This document shows positions 25,874-36,241 of a DNA stretch of 64,000 bases, one piece after another. Each line of letters begins with the position of its first letter. The stretch's first letter is position 1. Made by a program: the position numbers and the translations under genes. The stretch is taken from the NCBI RefSeq assembly GCF_008801605.1, contig NZ_VZPJ01000002.1, positions 62,001 through 126,000 of the forward strand, given 5' to 3'. The stretch comes from Pseudomonas brassicacearum subsp. brassicacearum. Lineage in GTDB: Bacteria; Pseudomonadota; Gammaproteobacteria; Pseudomonadales; Pseudomonadaceae. Below the pieces are notes generated by a model. That model had not been told where the DNA came from. It saw nothing but the letters and a program-made list of their open reading frames with translations, and made no database searches.

Positions 25874-26899
25874 ATGAGGAAATCACTACTCGCCCTGCTG
25901 CTCCTGGCCTCGGCCGGGATCGCGCACGGGCAAGTGCAACTTCGGGAAGGTTTTCCCCAGCAATACACGGTGGTGACGGGGGACACGCTGTGGGACATTT
26001 CCGGCAAGTACCTGCGCGAGCCGTGGAAATGGCCCGAGCTGTGGCAGGCCAACCCGCAGATCGAAAACCCCAACCTGATTTATCCGGGCGACACCCTGTC
26101 GCTGGTCTACGTCAACGGCCAGCCGCGCCTGACCCTCAATCGCGGCGCCTCGCGCGGCACCATCAAGCTGTCGCCGCGCATTCGCAGCTCGCCAGTGGCC
26201 GACGCCATCCCGAGCATTCCACTGCAAGCCATCAACAGCTTCCTGCTGAGCAACCGCATCGTCGACACGCCTGAGGATTTCAACAAGGCCCCCTACGTCG
26301 TCGCCGGCAATGCCGAACGGGTGCTCAGTGGCATGGGGGATCGAGTCTTTGCCCGTGGCTCGTTCGATGCGAACCAGACGGCGTACGGCATCTTTCGCCA
26401 GGGCAAGGTCTACACCGACCCCGAGACCAAGGAATTCCTGGGCATCAACGCCGACGACATCGGCGGCGGCGAGGTGGTCGCCACCGAGGGCGATGTCACT
26501 ACCCTGGCCCTGCAACGCACCACCCAGGAAGTGCGCCTGGGTGATCGTTTGTTCAGCGGCGAAGAGCGCTCGATCAACTCGACGTTCATGCCCAGCGCGC
26601 CGAAATCGGACATCCACGGGTTGATCCTGGACGTGCCGCGAGGCGTGACCCAGATCGGCGCGCTGGACGTGGTCACCCTGAACAAGGGCCGGCGCGACGG
26701 GCTGGCCGAAGGCAATGTGCTGGCGGTGATGAAGACCGGTGAAACCGTACGCGACCGCATTACGGGCGAGCGGGTGAAGATCCCCGATGAGCGCGCCGGC
26801 CTGCTGATGGTTTTCCGCACCTACGACAAGCTCAGCTATGGCCTGGTGCTGTACGCATCGCGCTCGTTGGCGGTGCTCGACAAGGTCCGTAATCCGTAA
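25874..26899 (+). CDS. Secreted LysM-domain protein
   Basis: A 341-residue protein with a signal peptide (about 1-19) and one LysM domain near residues 33-82 (YTVVTGDTLWDISGKYL ... NLIYPGDTLSLVY), which binds peptidoglycan. The rest is a conserved domain typical of the PA0020-type (TsaP-like) proteins, which anchor the type IV pilus secretin in some bacteria. The location between def and dprA matches that gene. The ribosome site is AAGGGA. Confidence 0.85.
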   Translation: MRKSLLALLLLASAGIAHGQVQLREGFPQQYTVVTGDTLWDISGKYLREPWKWPELWQANPQIENPNLIYPGDTLSLVYVNGQPRLTLNRGASRGTIKLSPRIRSSPVADAIPSIPLQAINSFLLSNRIVDTPEDFNKAPYVVAGNAERVLSGMGDRVFARGSFDANQTAYGIFRQGKVYTDPETKEFLGINADDIGGGEVVATEGDVTTLALQRTTQEVRLGDRLFSGEERSINSTFMPSAPKSDIHGLILDVPRGVTQIGALDVVTLNKGRRDGLAEGNVLAVMKTGETVRDRITGERVKIPDERAGLLMVFRTYDKLSYGLVLYASRSLAVLDKVRNP

Positions 26900-26979
26900 C
26901 GGGTCTCACAAGTTACCAACAGAGTTATCCACAGCTTGTTCCCGTTTGTACGGGGCTTATAACGGTCAAGGATGATCGC

Positions 26980-28074
26980 ATGTCATTACCTGAATCTACG
27001 CCGGTTTCCCCTGCGGAACTGGAGGCCCGGCTACGCCTTCACCGCTTGCCGGAGCTGGGACCCAAACGTTTCATGACGCTGATGGAGGCCTTCGGCTCGG
27101 CCTCCAAGGCCATCAGTGCACCGGCCAGCGCCTGGCGCGCGCTGGGCTTGCCGCTGGCCTGTGCCGAGGCGCGGCGCAACCCGGATGTGCGTGACGGCGC
27201 CGCCCATGCATTGGCCTGGCTGGAGCGTGCGGGCCAGCATTTACTGATGTGGGACCAACCCGACTACCCGGCGCTGCTGGCGCAGATCAGCGATGCGCCG
27301 CCGCTGCTGTTCGTCGCTGGCGACACCTCGATCCTGGAAAAACCCCAGCTGGCGATGGTCGGCAGTCGGCGGGCATCACGCCCCGGCATGGACACTGCGG
27401 CGGCGTTTTCCCGAAGCCTGGCCGGGGCCGGTTTTGTCATCACCAGCGGCCTGGCCCTGGGCATCGATGCGGCGGCCCATCAGGCGGCGCTGGATGTTGG
27501 CGGGCGCACCGTCGGCGTGTTGGGCACCGGTCTGGAAAATTTTTATCCACAGCGCAATCGTCGGCTGGCGGACGCGATGATTGCCCAGGGCAGCGCGGTG
27601 TTGTCGGAGTTCCCGTTGGACGCACCGCCCCACGCCAGCAACTTTCCGCGGCGCAACCGGATCATCAGCGGCTTGTCCCTGGGCGTGCTGGTGGTAGAGG
27701 CCAGTGTCGCCAGCGGCTCACTGATCACCGCGCGACTGGCGGCGGAACAGGGTCGCGAGGTGTACGCCATTCCTGGATCGATCCATCACCCCGGGGCCCG
27801 AGGCTGCCATCAACTGATCCGCGACGGTGCGGCGCTGGTGGAAACCGTCGAGCATATCCTCGAAGCGCTGCGCGGTTGGCAGCGGTTGCCGCCGGCCTCG
27901 GAGCCCGTGCCCGTGACCCATCCGCTGCTGCGCCTGCTGCATGCCGCGCCGCTGAGCAGTGAGGCGCTGGCCGACGCCAGTGGCTGGGGCTTGCCCAAAG
28001 TGCTGGCGGCGTTGACCGAACTGGAGATGGAAGGACGCGCCACCTGCGACAACGGACGCTGGTTTGCACGCTAG
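26980..28074 (+). CDS. dprA: DNA-processing protein DprA
   Basis: A 364-residue protein that loads RecA on incoming single-stranded DNA in transformation. It has an N-terminal helical domain, the Rossmann-like domain (AMVGSRRASRPG ... SGLALGIDAAAH, LPTGL-like GVLGTGLENFYP, NFPRRNRIISGLS) and a C-terminal winged-helix of about 60 residues. The length is normal for Pseudomonas. Confidence 0.95.
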   Translation: MSLPESTPVSPAELEARLRLHRLPELGPKRFMTLMEAFGSASKAISAPASAWRALGLPLACAEARRNPDVRDGAAHALAWLERAGQHLLMWDQPDYPALLAQISDAPPLLFVAGDTSILEKPQLAMVGSRRASRPGMDTAAAFSRSLAGAGFVITSGLALGIDAAAHQAALDVGGRTVGVLGTGLENFYPQRNRRLADAMIAQGSAVLSEFPLDAPPHASNFPRRNRIISGLSLGVLVVEASVASGSLITARLAAEQGREVYAIPGSIHHPGARGCHQLIRDGAALVETVEHILEALRGWQRLPPASEPVPVTHPLLRLLHAAPLSSEALADASGWGLPKVLAALTELEMEGRATCDNGRWFAR

Positions 28075-28135
28075 GTTTTATGGGGAAGATCGGTAAACTG
28101 CCCACAGCCTTATTTGCGTTGCGGGAGAATCTTTC

Positions 28136-28693
28136 ATGGTCAACAGTTGGCGTGTGCAACAAGCCGCGCGAGAAATTCGTGCCGGGGCGGTGATTGCCTA
28201 TCCAACCGAAGCGGTCTGGGGCCTGGGTTGTGACCCATGGAACGAGGAGGCGGTGGAACGCCTGCTGGCGATCAAGTCGCGGCTGCCCGACAAAGGCCTG
28301 ATCCTGGTGGCTGACAACATCCACCAGTTCGACTTCCTGTTCGAAGACTTCCCCGATACCTGGATGGACCGCATGGCCAGCACCTGGCCGGGGCCCAATA
28401 CCTGGCTGGTGCCGCACCAGAACCTGCTGCCGGAATGGATCACCGGGGTGCACGACACCGTCGCCCTGCGGGTCAGCGATCATCCCACCGTGCGCGACTT
28501 GTGCTCGCTGGTCGGGCCGCTGGTGTCCACCTCGGCCAACCCCCAAGGACGCCCGGCGGCGCGCACGCGGATTCGCGTCGAGCAGTATTTCCGCGGGCAG
28601 ATCGACCTGGTGCTGGGCGGCAACCTGGGCGGGCGCAAGAACCCCAGCGTGATTCGCGACCTGGCTACTGGCAAGGTCGTGCGCCCGGACTGA
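28136..28693 (+). CDS. tsaC: Threonylcarbamoyl-AMP synthase
   Basis: A 185-residue YrdC/Sua5-domain enzyme that makes threonylcarbamoyl-AMP for t6A modification of tRNAs. The substrate-binding [13 protein letters not shown] and [12 protein letters not shown] motifs and the later [12 protein letters not shown] stretch are typical. It is the short TsaC form without the Sua5 extension. It follows dprA by 61 bases. Confidence 0.95.
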   Translation: MVNSWRVQQAAREIRAGAVIAYPTEAVWGLGCDPWNEEAVERLLAIKSRLPDKGLILVADNIHQFDFLFEDFPDTWMDRMASTWPGPNTWLVPHQNLLPEWITGVHDTVALRVSDHPTVRDLCSLVGPLVSTSANPQGRPAARTRIRVEQYFRGQIDLVLGGNLGGRKNPSVIRDLATGKVVRPD

Positions 28694-28710
28694 TACCGCG
28701 TCATCGTTCA

Positions 28711-28870
28711 TCGCGGGCAAGCCTTGCTCCCACAGAGTAAAACCTGTGGGAGATCTACCTCCACAGAGCATGGCCTGTGGGAGCATGGCCTACTTCCACA
28801 GAACATACTCTGTGGGAACATGGCCTACTTCCACAGAACATACCCTGTGGGAGCATGGCTTGCCCGCGAT
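28711..28870. repeat. REPIN with an expanded loop of 35-bp tandem repeats
   Basis: The outer arms TCGCGGGCAAGCCTTGCTCC and GGCTTGCCCGCGA enclose a loop in which a 35-base unit (start CATGGCCTACTTCCACAG) occurs at 28784-28818 and 28819-28853, with a partial unit before and after. Confidence 0.8.
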
Positions 28871-28895
28871 GAGGCCATCACAAACACCCTGTAAT

Positions 28896-29873
28896 TCAAG
28901 GCAGGAGAACGGTCGACCCCGTCGTGCGCCGCGCCGATAACTCGGTATGAGCCTTGGCCGCTTCCGCCAATGGATAACGCTGGTTGATATCCACTTTGAT
29001 CTTGCCGCTGCTGATCATCCCGAACAGCTCGTCGGCCATGCGCTGCAGGTTTTCGGCGTTGTTGGCGTAAGTCGCCAGGGTCGGGCGGGTGACGTAGAGC
29101 GAGCCCTTGGCCGCGAGGATCCCCAGGTTCACACCGTCCACCGCACCTGAAGCATTGCCGAAGCTCACCACCAGGCCACGGGGGGCGACGCTGTCCAGGG
29201 AGGTCAACCAAGTGTCCTTGCCAACCCCGTCGTACACCACGGGCACCTTCTTGCCGTCAGTCAATTCCAGCACCCGCTGTGCGACGTTTTCCTTGCTGTA
29301 GTCGATGGTTGCCCACGCGCCGTGGGCTTTGGCGATGACGGCCTTTTCCGGCGAGCTGACGGTGCCGATCAGCTTCACGCCCAAGGCCTTGGCCCACTGG
29401 CAGGCCAGGGAGCCCACACCACCAGCAGCGGCGTGGAACAGGATGGTTTCGCCGCCCTTGAGTTCATAGGTCTGGCGCAGCAGATATTGCACGGTCAGGC
29501 CCTTGAGCATCACGCCGGCCGCCTGTTCGAAACTGATGGATTCGGGCAGATGAACCAGGTTGGCCTCGGGCAACACATGCACATCGCTGTAGGCCCCCAG
29601 CGGACCGCTGCCGTACGCCACTCGGTCGCCGACCTTGAACCGCTTGACGTCCGAGCCGATCGCCTCGACCACGCCCGCGCCCTCGGCACCCAGGCCCGAT
29701 GGCAATGCCGGTGGCGGATAAAGACCGCTGCGGTAGTAGGTGTCGATGAAATTCAGGCCGATCGCCTTATTGCTGACGCGCACCTGCTGCGGGCCGGGCT
29801 CGGCAGGCGAGTAATCGACGTACTCGAGCACTTCGGGACCGCCGTGGGAACTGAACTGGATACGTTTGGCCAT
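28896..29873 (-). CDS. qor: NADPH:quinone oxidoreductase
   Basis: A 325-residue zinc-independent medium-chain oxidoreductase. The N-terminal GroES-like domain has FIDTYYRSGLYPPPALPSGLG and the nucleotide site is HAAAGGVGSLACQWAKALG. It reduces quinones with NADPH. The ATG at 29873 has AAGGAG nine bases upstream; a GTG six bases earlier is too close to it. It is divergent from hemF. Confidence 0.92.
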   Translation of the reverse strand: MAKRIQFSSHGGPEVLEYVDYSPAEPGPQQVRVSNKAIGLNFIDTYYRSGLYPPPALPSGLGAEGAGVVEAIGSDVKRFKVGDRVAYGSGPLGAYSDVHVLPEANLVHLPESISFEQAAGVMLKGLTVQYLLRQTYELKGGETILFHAAAGGVGSLACQWAKALGVKLIGTVSSPEKAVIAKAHGAWATIDYSKENVAQRVLELTDGKKVPVVYDGVGKDTWLTSLDSVAPRGLVVSFGNASGAVDGVNLGILAAKGSLYVTRPTLATYANNAENLQRMADELFGMISSGKIKVDINQRYPLAEAAKAHTELSARRTTGSTVLLP

Positions 29874-30012
29874 CTTCACTTTCTCCTTGTCGCAGGACTT
29901 TTACCAAGCCTGCTATCGGACTCCTAAGCTTGACCGTCGTCAACTGTGGTGTGGGCAAGTGCGGTGGTATCCTGTGCGCCCATTTGCCACCGGCCCGCCA
30001 TACGCCGCGTAG

Positions 30013-30951
<939 letters not shown>

Positions 30952-30964
30952 ACGAGGATTATCC

Positions 30965-31786
30965 ATGGACCGCTACGTTGTAATGGGTAACCCGATCGGC
31001 CACAGCAAGTCGCCGTTGATCCATCGCCTGTTTGCCGAGCAGACCGGGCAAACCCTGGACTACAGCACGCTGCTGGCGCCCTTGGAGGATTTCGCCGGTT
31101 GCGCCCGAGAATTTTTCCGCGAGGGACGTGGGGCAAACGTCACGGTGCCGTTCAAGGAAGACGCCTTCCGCCTGGCCGACAGCCTGACCGAGCGGGCCCA
31201 GCGGGCCGGGGCGGTCAATACGTTGAGCAAACTGGCCGACGGTCGCCTGCTGGGTGACAACACCGACGGCGCCGGGCTGGTCCGGGACCTGACCGTCAAC
31301 GCCGGCTTCAGCCTCAAGGGCAAGCGCATCCTGTTGCTCGGGGCCGGCGGCGCAGTGCGCGGTGCCTTGGAGCCGCTGCTGGCCGAAGCGCCGGCCTCGG
31401 TGATCATCGCCAATCGCACGGTGGAAAAGGCCGAATTGCTGGCCGAGTTGTTCGCCGACCTGGGCCCGGTTTCCGCCAGCGGGTTCGACTGGCTGCAAGA
31501 GCCGGTGGACCTGATCATCAACGCCACCTCCGCGAGCCTGTCGGGGGATGTACCGCCGATTGCCGCCAGCCTGATCGAGCCCGGCAAGACGGTTTGCTAC
31601 GACATGATGTATGGCAAGGAACCGACCTCGTTCTGCCGTTGGGCCAAGGAACACGGCGCGGCGGTGGCAATGGATGGCCTGGGCATGCTCGCCGAACAGG
31701 CGGGCGAAGCGTTCTACCTGTGGCGCGGGGTACGCCCGGACACCGCGCCAGTACTTGCCGAACTGCGCCGCCAACTGGCGCTTTAA
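30965..31786 (+). CDS. aroE: Shikimate dehydrogenase
   Basis: A 273-residue enzyme of the chorismate pathway (NADP-dependent reduction of 3-dehydroshikimate). The substrate site is in [13 protein letters not shown] with NVTVPFKE, and the nucleotide site is [16 protein letters not shown] lies before the ATG. A REPIN follows the stop within six bases. Confidence 0.96.
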   Translation: MDRYVVMGNPIGHSKSPLIHRLFAEQTGQTLDYSTLLAPLEDFAGCAREFFREGRGANVTVPFKEDAFRLADSLTERAQRAGAVNTLSKLADGRLLGDNTDGAGLVRDLTVNAGFSLKGKRILLLGAGGAVRGALEPLLAEAPASVIIANRTVEKAELLAELFADLGPVSASGFDWLQEPVDLIINATSASLSGDVPPIAASLIEPGKTVCYDMMYGKEPTSFCRWAKEHGAAVAMDGLGMLAEQAGEAFYLWRGVRPDTAPVLAELRRQLAL

Positions 31787-31791
31787 GCTCC

Positions 31792-31879
31792 TGTGGGAGC
31801 AAAGCTTGCTCGCGAAGCAGGCGCCTCGGTTTCCAAAAAGACCGCGTGGTATTCATCGCGAGCAAGCTTTGCTCCCACA
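31792..31879. repeat. REPIN between aroE and the SulP gene
   Basis: Arms GTGGGAGCAAAGCTTGCTCG and its complement face each other across about 40 bases. This is the arm variant with an extra AA. It separates two convergent genes. Confidence 0.85.
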
Positions 31880-31916
31880 AGTCCTCTTGCGCCATGTTTT
31901 GTGTGCCTGAGCCTTT

Positions 31917-33485
31917 TCAGTCTTCGAAGTGAATCGGGCACTTCTGCGCCCCCTCCAGCTTCAACAACTCCTCCACCACCTGGGGCCGGGCCATGCGCAA
32001 GGTCAGGCTACGGCCCTGGCTGCGCAGGCGCCGGGCTTCCTGGTGGAGCATTTCCACCCCGGAATAATCGATGAAGTTGATCTGCTGGGCATCGATTACC
32101 ACCCGCTGCGCCTGCAACCGTTGCAGGCGCGCTTGCAGGTAATGGCTGGCGCCGAAAAAGATCGAGCCGCCGACCCGCAGGATCTCCGCCTCCCCTTCGC
32201 GAAAATGCTGCACCCGCGGCTGTGAAGTGCGCTTGAGGTAAAAGAACAGCGAGGCCAGTACGCCGGCGTAGATGGCGGTTTGCAGCTCCAGCAGCAACGT
32301 GGCCAGGCAGGTCAGGCTCATCACCACGAATTCGGCGCGGCTCACGCGGTACAACGCCCGGATACCGCGGTGGTCCACCAGTCCCCAGGCGATCAACAAA
32401 ATGCTGCCGGCCATGGCCGGAATCGGAATGTGCGCAATCAGGTTCGCCCCGGCGACCGCAAACAACGCCACCCACAAGGCCGAGAACACCCCGGCCAGGG
32501 GCGAGCAGGCCCCGGCGTCATAGCTGAGGCCGGAACGGGTAAAGGAACCGGCCGACAATGATCCGGAGAAAAATCCGCCAACGATGTTGGAAAGCCCCTG
32601 CGCCCTCACCTCCTGGTTCGCATCGAGCAATTGCCCGGAACGTACCGCCAGCGAGCGGGCGATGGACAGGCTGGTGACCAGCCCGAGCATGCCCACCGCA
32701 ACCGCCCCGGGCAGCAGGCGCAGGATCAGCTCCAGGTCCAACGGCAACAGCGTGAGCGGGGGCAGGCGCCCGGCAAAGGCACTGACCAACGCCACATGCG
32801 CGAACATCGCCGGCCACAACCAGACCACCAGGCTGCTGATGACTAAAGTTATCAACAGGCTCGGCCAACGCGGCAGCAGGCGCTTGAGCACCACGCCCAG
32901 GACCAGGGTCCCCAAGCCCAGCAGCAGCGATGGCTTATCCACAGCCCCGATGTGGTCGACCAGCATCAGCAGCCCCCTCAACGCCGTGGCTTCGTTCGGC
33001 AGGTCGAGGCCCAGCAGGTTCGGCAACTGCCCCAGGGCAATCACCACCGCCGCGCCCAGGGTGAAACCCAGCACCACCGAATGCGAGACGAAATTCACCA
33101 GCGCACCGAAACGCAGCAGTCCCAGCAACCATTGAAAAATGCCCGCCAACACCGTCAGTAGCAGGATCAAGGTGATGTAGTCCTGGCTGGCGGGGACGGC
33201 CAGCGGACTGACGGTGGCGTACAAGACGATGGAAATCGCCGCCGTGGGGCCGCAGATCAGGTGCCACGACGAACCCCACAGGCAGGCGATGAGCACCGGC
33301 ACGATCGCCGCATACAAGCCGTACTCCGGTGGCAAACCGGCAATCAGGGCGTAGGCAATGGACTGCGGCAACGCGAGAATCGCGCCGCTCAGGCCGACGA
33401 TCAGGTCACGGCCGACACTGGCGCGGGTCTGCCGGGGCAGCCAGCTCAGGAAGGGAAAGAGTGAACGGCGCGTGGGGATTGCCAT
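31917..33485 (-). CDS. SulP family anion transporter with STAS domain
   Basis: A 522-residue SulP permease: about ten to twelve helices from residue 28 (VGLSGAILALPQSIAYALIAG) and a C-terminal STAS domain from about residue 410. It differs clearly from the SulP at 427-1953. It lies downstream of the betC-choX genes on the same strand, separated by a REPIN. Since choline sulfatase releases sulfate, transport of sulfate or choline-O-sulfate is a reasonable guess. Confidence 0.9.
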   Translation of the reverse strand: MAIPTRRSLFPFLSWLPRQTRASVGRDLIVGLSGAILALPQSIAYALIAGLPPEYGLYAAIVPVLIACLWGSSWHLICGPTAAISIVLYATVSPLAVPASQDYITLILLLTVLAGIFQWLLGLLRFGALVNFVSHSVVLGFTLGAAVVIALGQLPNLLGLDLPNEATALRGLLMLVDHIGAVDKPSLLLGLGTLVLGVVLKRLLPRWPSLLITLVISSLVVWLWPAMFAHVALVSAFAGRLPPLTLLPLDLELILRLLPGAVAVGMLGLVTSLSIARSLAVRSGQLLDANQEVRAQGLSNIVGGFFSGSLSAGSFTRSGLSYDAGACSPLAGVFSALWVALFAVAGANLIAHIPIPAMAGSILLIAWGLVDHRGIRALYRVSRAEFVVMSLTCLATLLLELQTAIYAGVLASLFFYLKRTSQPRVQHFREGEAEILRVGGSIFFGASHYLQARLQRLQAQRVVIDAQQINFIDYSGVEMLHQEARRLRSQGRSLTLRMARPQVVEELLKLEGAQKCPIHFED

Positions 33486-33559
33486 GGGGCCTCAAGGATG
33501 GGGTTTGCAAGCAAGGGTATCAGGACAAGGCACTGTTCTCCCTGTGGCGAGGGGATTTA

Positions 33560-33646
33560 TGTGGGAGCAAAGCTTGCTCGCGAAATAGGCACCTCGGTCT
33601 CTGAAAGACCGAGTTGTCTTCATCGCGGGCAAGCCTTGCTCCCACA
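33560..33646. repeat. REPIN between choX and the SulP gene
   Basis: Left arm GTGGGAGCAAAGCTTGCTCG and right arm CGCGGGCAAGCCTTGCTCCC are inverted and 40-45 bases apart. Confidence 0.85.
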
Positions 33647-33674
33647 ATAATCCCCTTGCGACAGTGCTCCGCCG

Positions 33675-34595
33675 TCAGAGCTTGGCCTTCACCGCCGCCA
33701 GCGCATCCTTGCCATCCATCGTCTTCACACCGTCCAGCCATTTATCCAGGACCGCCGGGTTGGCCTTGATCCAGGCCTTGGCCGCATCGGCGTTGCTGAC
33801 CTTGTTGTTCACCACCTCGGCCATGATGCTGTTTTCCATGTCCTGGGTGAAGCTCAGGTTGGTCAGCAGCTTGCCCACGTTCGGGCAGGCCTGTGCATAA
33901 CCTTTGCGGGTCAGGGTGTAGACACTGCCCGTGTCGCCGAAGTATTTCTCGCCGCCCTTGAGGTAGTGCATTTTCAGTTGCACGTTCATCGGGTGCGGGG
34001 TCCAGCCGAGGAAGGTCACGAATTTCTGTTTCTTCACCGCCCGGGAGACTTCCGCCAGCATCGCCTGCTCGCTGGACTCCACCAGTTTCCACTCGCCCAT
34101 GCCGAAGTCATTGGTCTTGATGATTTCTTTCAGGGAGAGGTTGGCCGGGGCGCCGGAGCCGATGCCGTAGATCTTCTTGTCGAACTTGTCGGCGAATTTG
34201 TTCAGGTCGGCAAAGTTATGCACACCGGCATCCCAGACGTAGTCCGGGACCGCCAGGGTGAATTCGGTGCCGTCCAGGTTCTTGGCCAGTTGCGTGACGT
34301 CGCCATTGGCCACGAACTTGTCATAAAAGCCCTGCTGTGCCGGCATCCAGTTACCCAAAAACACATCCACCTGGCCATCCTTGAGGCCACCGAAGGTAAT
34401 CGGCACCGCGAGGGTATCGACCTTGGCCTTGTAGCCCATCCCGTCCAGCAGGAAGCCGGTGATGGCATTGGTGGCGGCGATATCGCTCCAGCCCGGGTCG
34501 GCCATCTTCACCGTTTCGCAGCTTTGCTCGGCCCAGGCCGAAACACTGCTCAACGCCAACAGCCCAGCGGTCAGTACTGTGGATAACTTTTGCAT
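33675..34595 (-). CDS. choX: Choline ABC transporter substrate-binding protein
   Basis: A 306-residue periplasmic protein with a signal peptide (about 1-22, cleavage after AWA). It belongs to the OpuAC/ChoX group: CETVKMADPGWSDIAATNA at the mature start, and WMPAQQGF and FLGWTPHPMNVQLKM, which carry aromatic residues of the choline box. No permease or ATPase is next to it, so it must share a transporter encoded elsewhere. AAGGGG is eight bases upstream; betC ends 15 bases before it. Confidence 0.88.
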   Translation of the reverse strand: MQKLSTVLTAGLLALSSVSAWAEQSCETVKMADPGWSDIAATNAITGFLLDGMGYKAKVDTLAVPITFGGLKDGQVDVFLGNWMPAQQGFYDKFVANGDVTQLAKNLDGTEFTLAVPDYVWDAGVHNFADLNKFADKFDKKIYGIGSGAPANLSLKEIIKTNDFGMGEWKLVESSEQAMLAEVSRAVKKQKFVTFLGWTPHPMNVQLKMHYLKGGEKYFGDTGSVYTLTRKGYAQACPNVGKLLTNLSFTQDMENSIMAEVVNNKVSNADAAKAWIKANPAVLDKWLDGVKTMDGKDALAAVKAKL

Positions 34596-34610
34596 GGCTT
34601 GCCCCTTACG

Positions 34611-36125
34611 TTATTGGTTTTGGCAGGGTTGTGGATAACGGGCCTTGCGCTCCAGATCGTCGAGGTCGATGTGGTTACGCATGTACTGCTGGCTGGCGTC
34701 CACCAGCGGCTGGTGATCCCAGCTCTTGAGTTTGCCCAGGGTCAGCGCCTGGGCGACGAAACGGCGGCGACGCTGGCTGGCGAGCACCTGTTGATGAATA
34801 GCCGGGATGTCCCACTTGACACGCGCCTCGGCGAGAAAATCGGCGAACAGGACTTGATGCTCAGGGGATTGGCTGAGATTTTCCAGTTCCTTGGGATCGT
34901 TGCGTAGGTCGAACAGCAGGCACGGGTCATCTTCGCTGTAGATGAATTTCCACGGGCCACGACGGATCATCATCAACGGGCTGATGGTGCCTTCGGCCAT
35001 GTATTCACCGAAGACTTCGTCATGCCCGCCCTGCCCTTGCAGATGCGGCACCAGCGAACGGCCATCCAGCGGCAAGCCCGGTTCCAGCGTGCCGCCGGCC
35101 AGCTCCACCAAGGTTGGCAGCAAATCGGCGGTGGACACGGCCGCGCTCACCCGGCCGCTGGCGAACTGCCCCGGCGCACTGATCAGCAACGGTACGCGGG
35201 CAGCCATTTCGAACCAGTGCATTTTGTACCAGAGGCCCTTTTCGCCGAGCATGTCCCCGTGATCGCCGGAGAACACGATGATCGTGTCGTCCAGTAGACC
35301 AGTGTCTTCCAGGGTCTGCAGCAGCTTGCCGACATTGCAGTCAATGTAGCTGCACGCGCCGAAATAGGCGCGGCGGGCATCCCGAATCTTATCCACAGGC
35401 AGTGGCTTGTCCCACAGGTCATAGACCTTCAGCAGCCGCTGGGAATGTGGGTCGAGCGCCTTTTGCGCCGGGGTCTGCGGCAAAGGAATGTCGTTGTCGT
35501 CATACAAATCCCAGAACGCCTTGGGAATCGTGTACGGATCGTGTGGGTGCGTCATCGATACGGTGAGGCAAAACGGCTGGTCGCCGTCCTCGCGGATATG
35601 GTCGAACAGGTACTGCTGTGCCTTGAACACCACTTCTTCATCGAAATCCAGCTGGTTGGTGCGCACGCACGGCCCGGCCTGCAACACCGACGACATGTTG
35701 TGGTACCAGCTCGGCCGCACGTCCGGCTCGTCCCAGTTCACCGACCAGCCGTAGTCGGCCGGGTAAATGTCGCTGGTCAGGCGTTCTTCGTAGCCGTGCA
35801 GTTGGTCCGGCCCACAAAAATGCATCTTGCCGGACAGCGCCGTGCGGTAGCCGAGGCGGCGCAAGTAGTGGGCGTAAGTCGGCACGTCCGCAGGGAAATC
35901 CGCCGCGTTGTCGTAGGCGCCGATCTTGCTCGGCAACTGGCCGCTCACCAGGGTAAAACGCGACGGTGCGCACAGCGGGCTGTTGCAATAGGCGGCATCG
36001 AACACCACGCCCTCGGCGGCCAGGCGCGACAGGTTCGGCAACTTGATCGGCGAAGGACCGTAGATCGGCAACATTGGCGCGGCCATTTGATCGGCCATGA
36101 TGAAAAGAATGTTCTTGCGCTTCAT
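34611..36125 (-). CDS. betC: Choline-sulfatase
   Basis: A 504-residue type I sulfatase that splits choline-O-sulfate into choline and sulfate. The formylglycine site is C-A-P-S-R in NSPLCAPSRFTLVSG, and metal-binding Asp residues lie in ILFIMADQMAAP and VFSGDHGDMLGEKG. The ATG at 36125 gives the usual MKRKNILF start; an upstream in-frame ATG at 36143 adds six residues. It forms an operon with choX and is divergent from a LysR regulator. Confidence 0.93.
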   Translation of the reverse strand: MKRKNILFIMADQMAAPMLPIYGPSPIKLPNLSRLAAEGVVFDAAYCNSPLCAPSRFTLVSGQLPSKIGAYDNAADFPADVPTYAHYLRRLGYRTALSGKMHFCGPDQLHGYEERLTSDIYPADYGWSVNWDEPDVRPSWYHNMSSVLQAGPCVRTNQLDFDEEVVFKAQQYLFDHIREDGDQPFCLTVSMTHPHDPYTIPKAFWDLYDDNDIPLPQTPAQKALDPHSQRLLKVYDLWDKPLPVDKIRDARRAYFGACSYIDCNVGKLLQTLEDTGLLDDTIIVFSGDHGDMLGEKGLWYKMHWFEMAARVPLLISAPGQFASGRVSAAVSTADLLPTLVELAGGTLEPGLPLDGRSLVPHLQGQGGHDEVFGEYMAEGTISPLMMIRRGPWKFIYSEDDPCLLFDLRNDPKELENLSQSPEHQVLFADFLAEARVKWDIPAIHQQVLASQRRRRFVAQALTLGKLKSWDHQPLVDASQQYMRNHIDLDDLERKARYPQPCQNQ

Positions 36126-36226
36126 GTATTCGCGGCATTCCATAGTAGGCAGTTATGCGACATTGCTGCGATTGAGCATGTAGCCCCCGGGTTTTGGGGT
36201 AAAGCCCATGCAGGATAATGACTAGG

Positions 36227-36241
36227 ATAAGCACAGCTTAT
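36227..36241. promoter_or_regulatory. Possible LysR-type operator between betC and the regulator
   Basis: ATAAG-CACAG-CTTAT is a perfect dyad of five-base arms and fits the LysR T-N11-A pattern. It overlaps the start codon of the LysR gene (36240). Confidence 0.4.

Noticed and set aside
28711..28870. Repeats with regular spacing considered as a CRISPR array
   Set aside because: The units are adjacent 35-bp tandem repeats without unique spacers and lie inside a REPIN; no cas genes are present.
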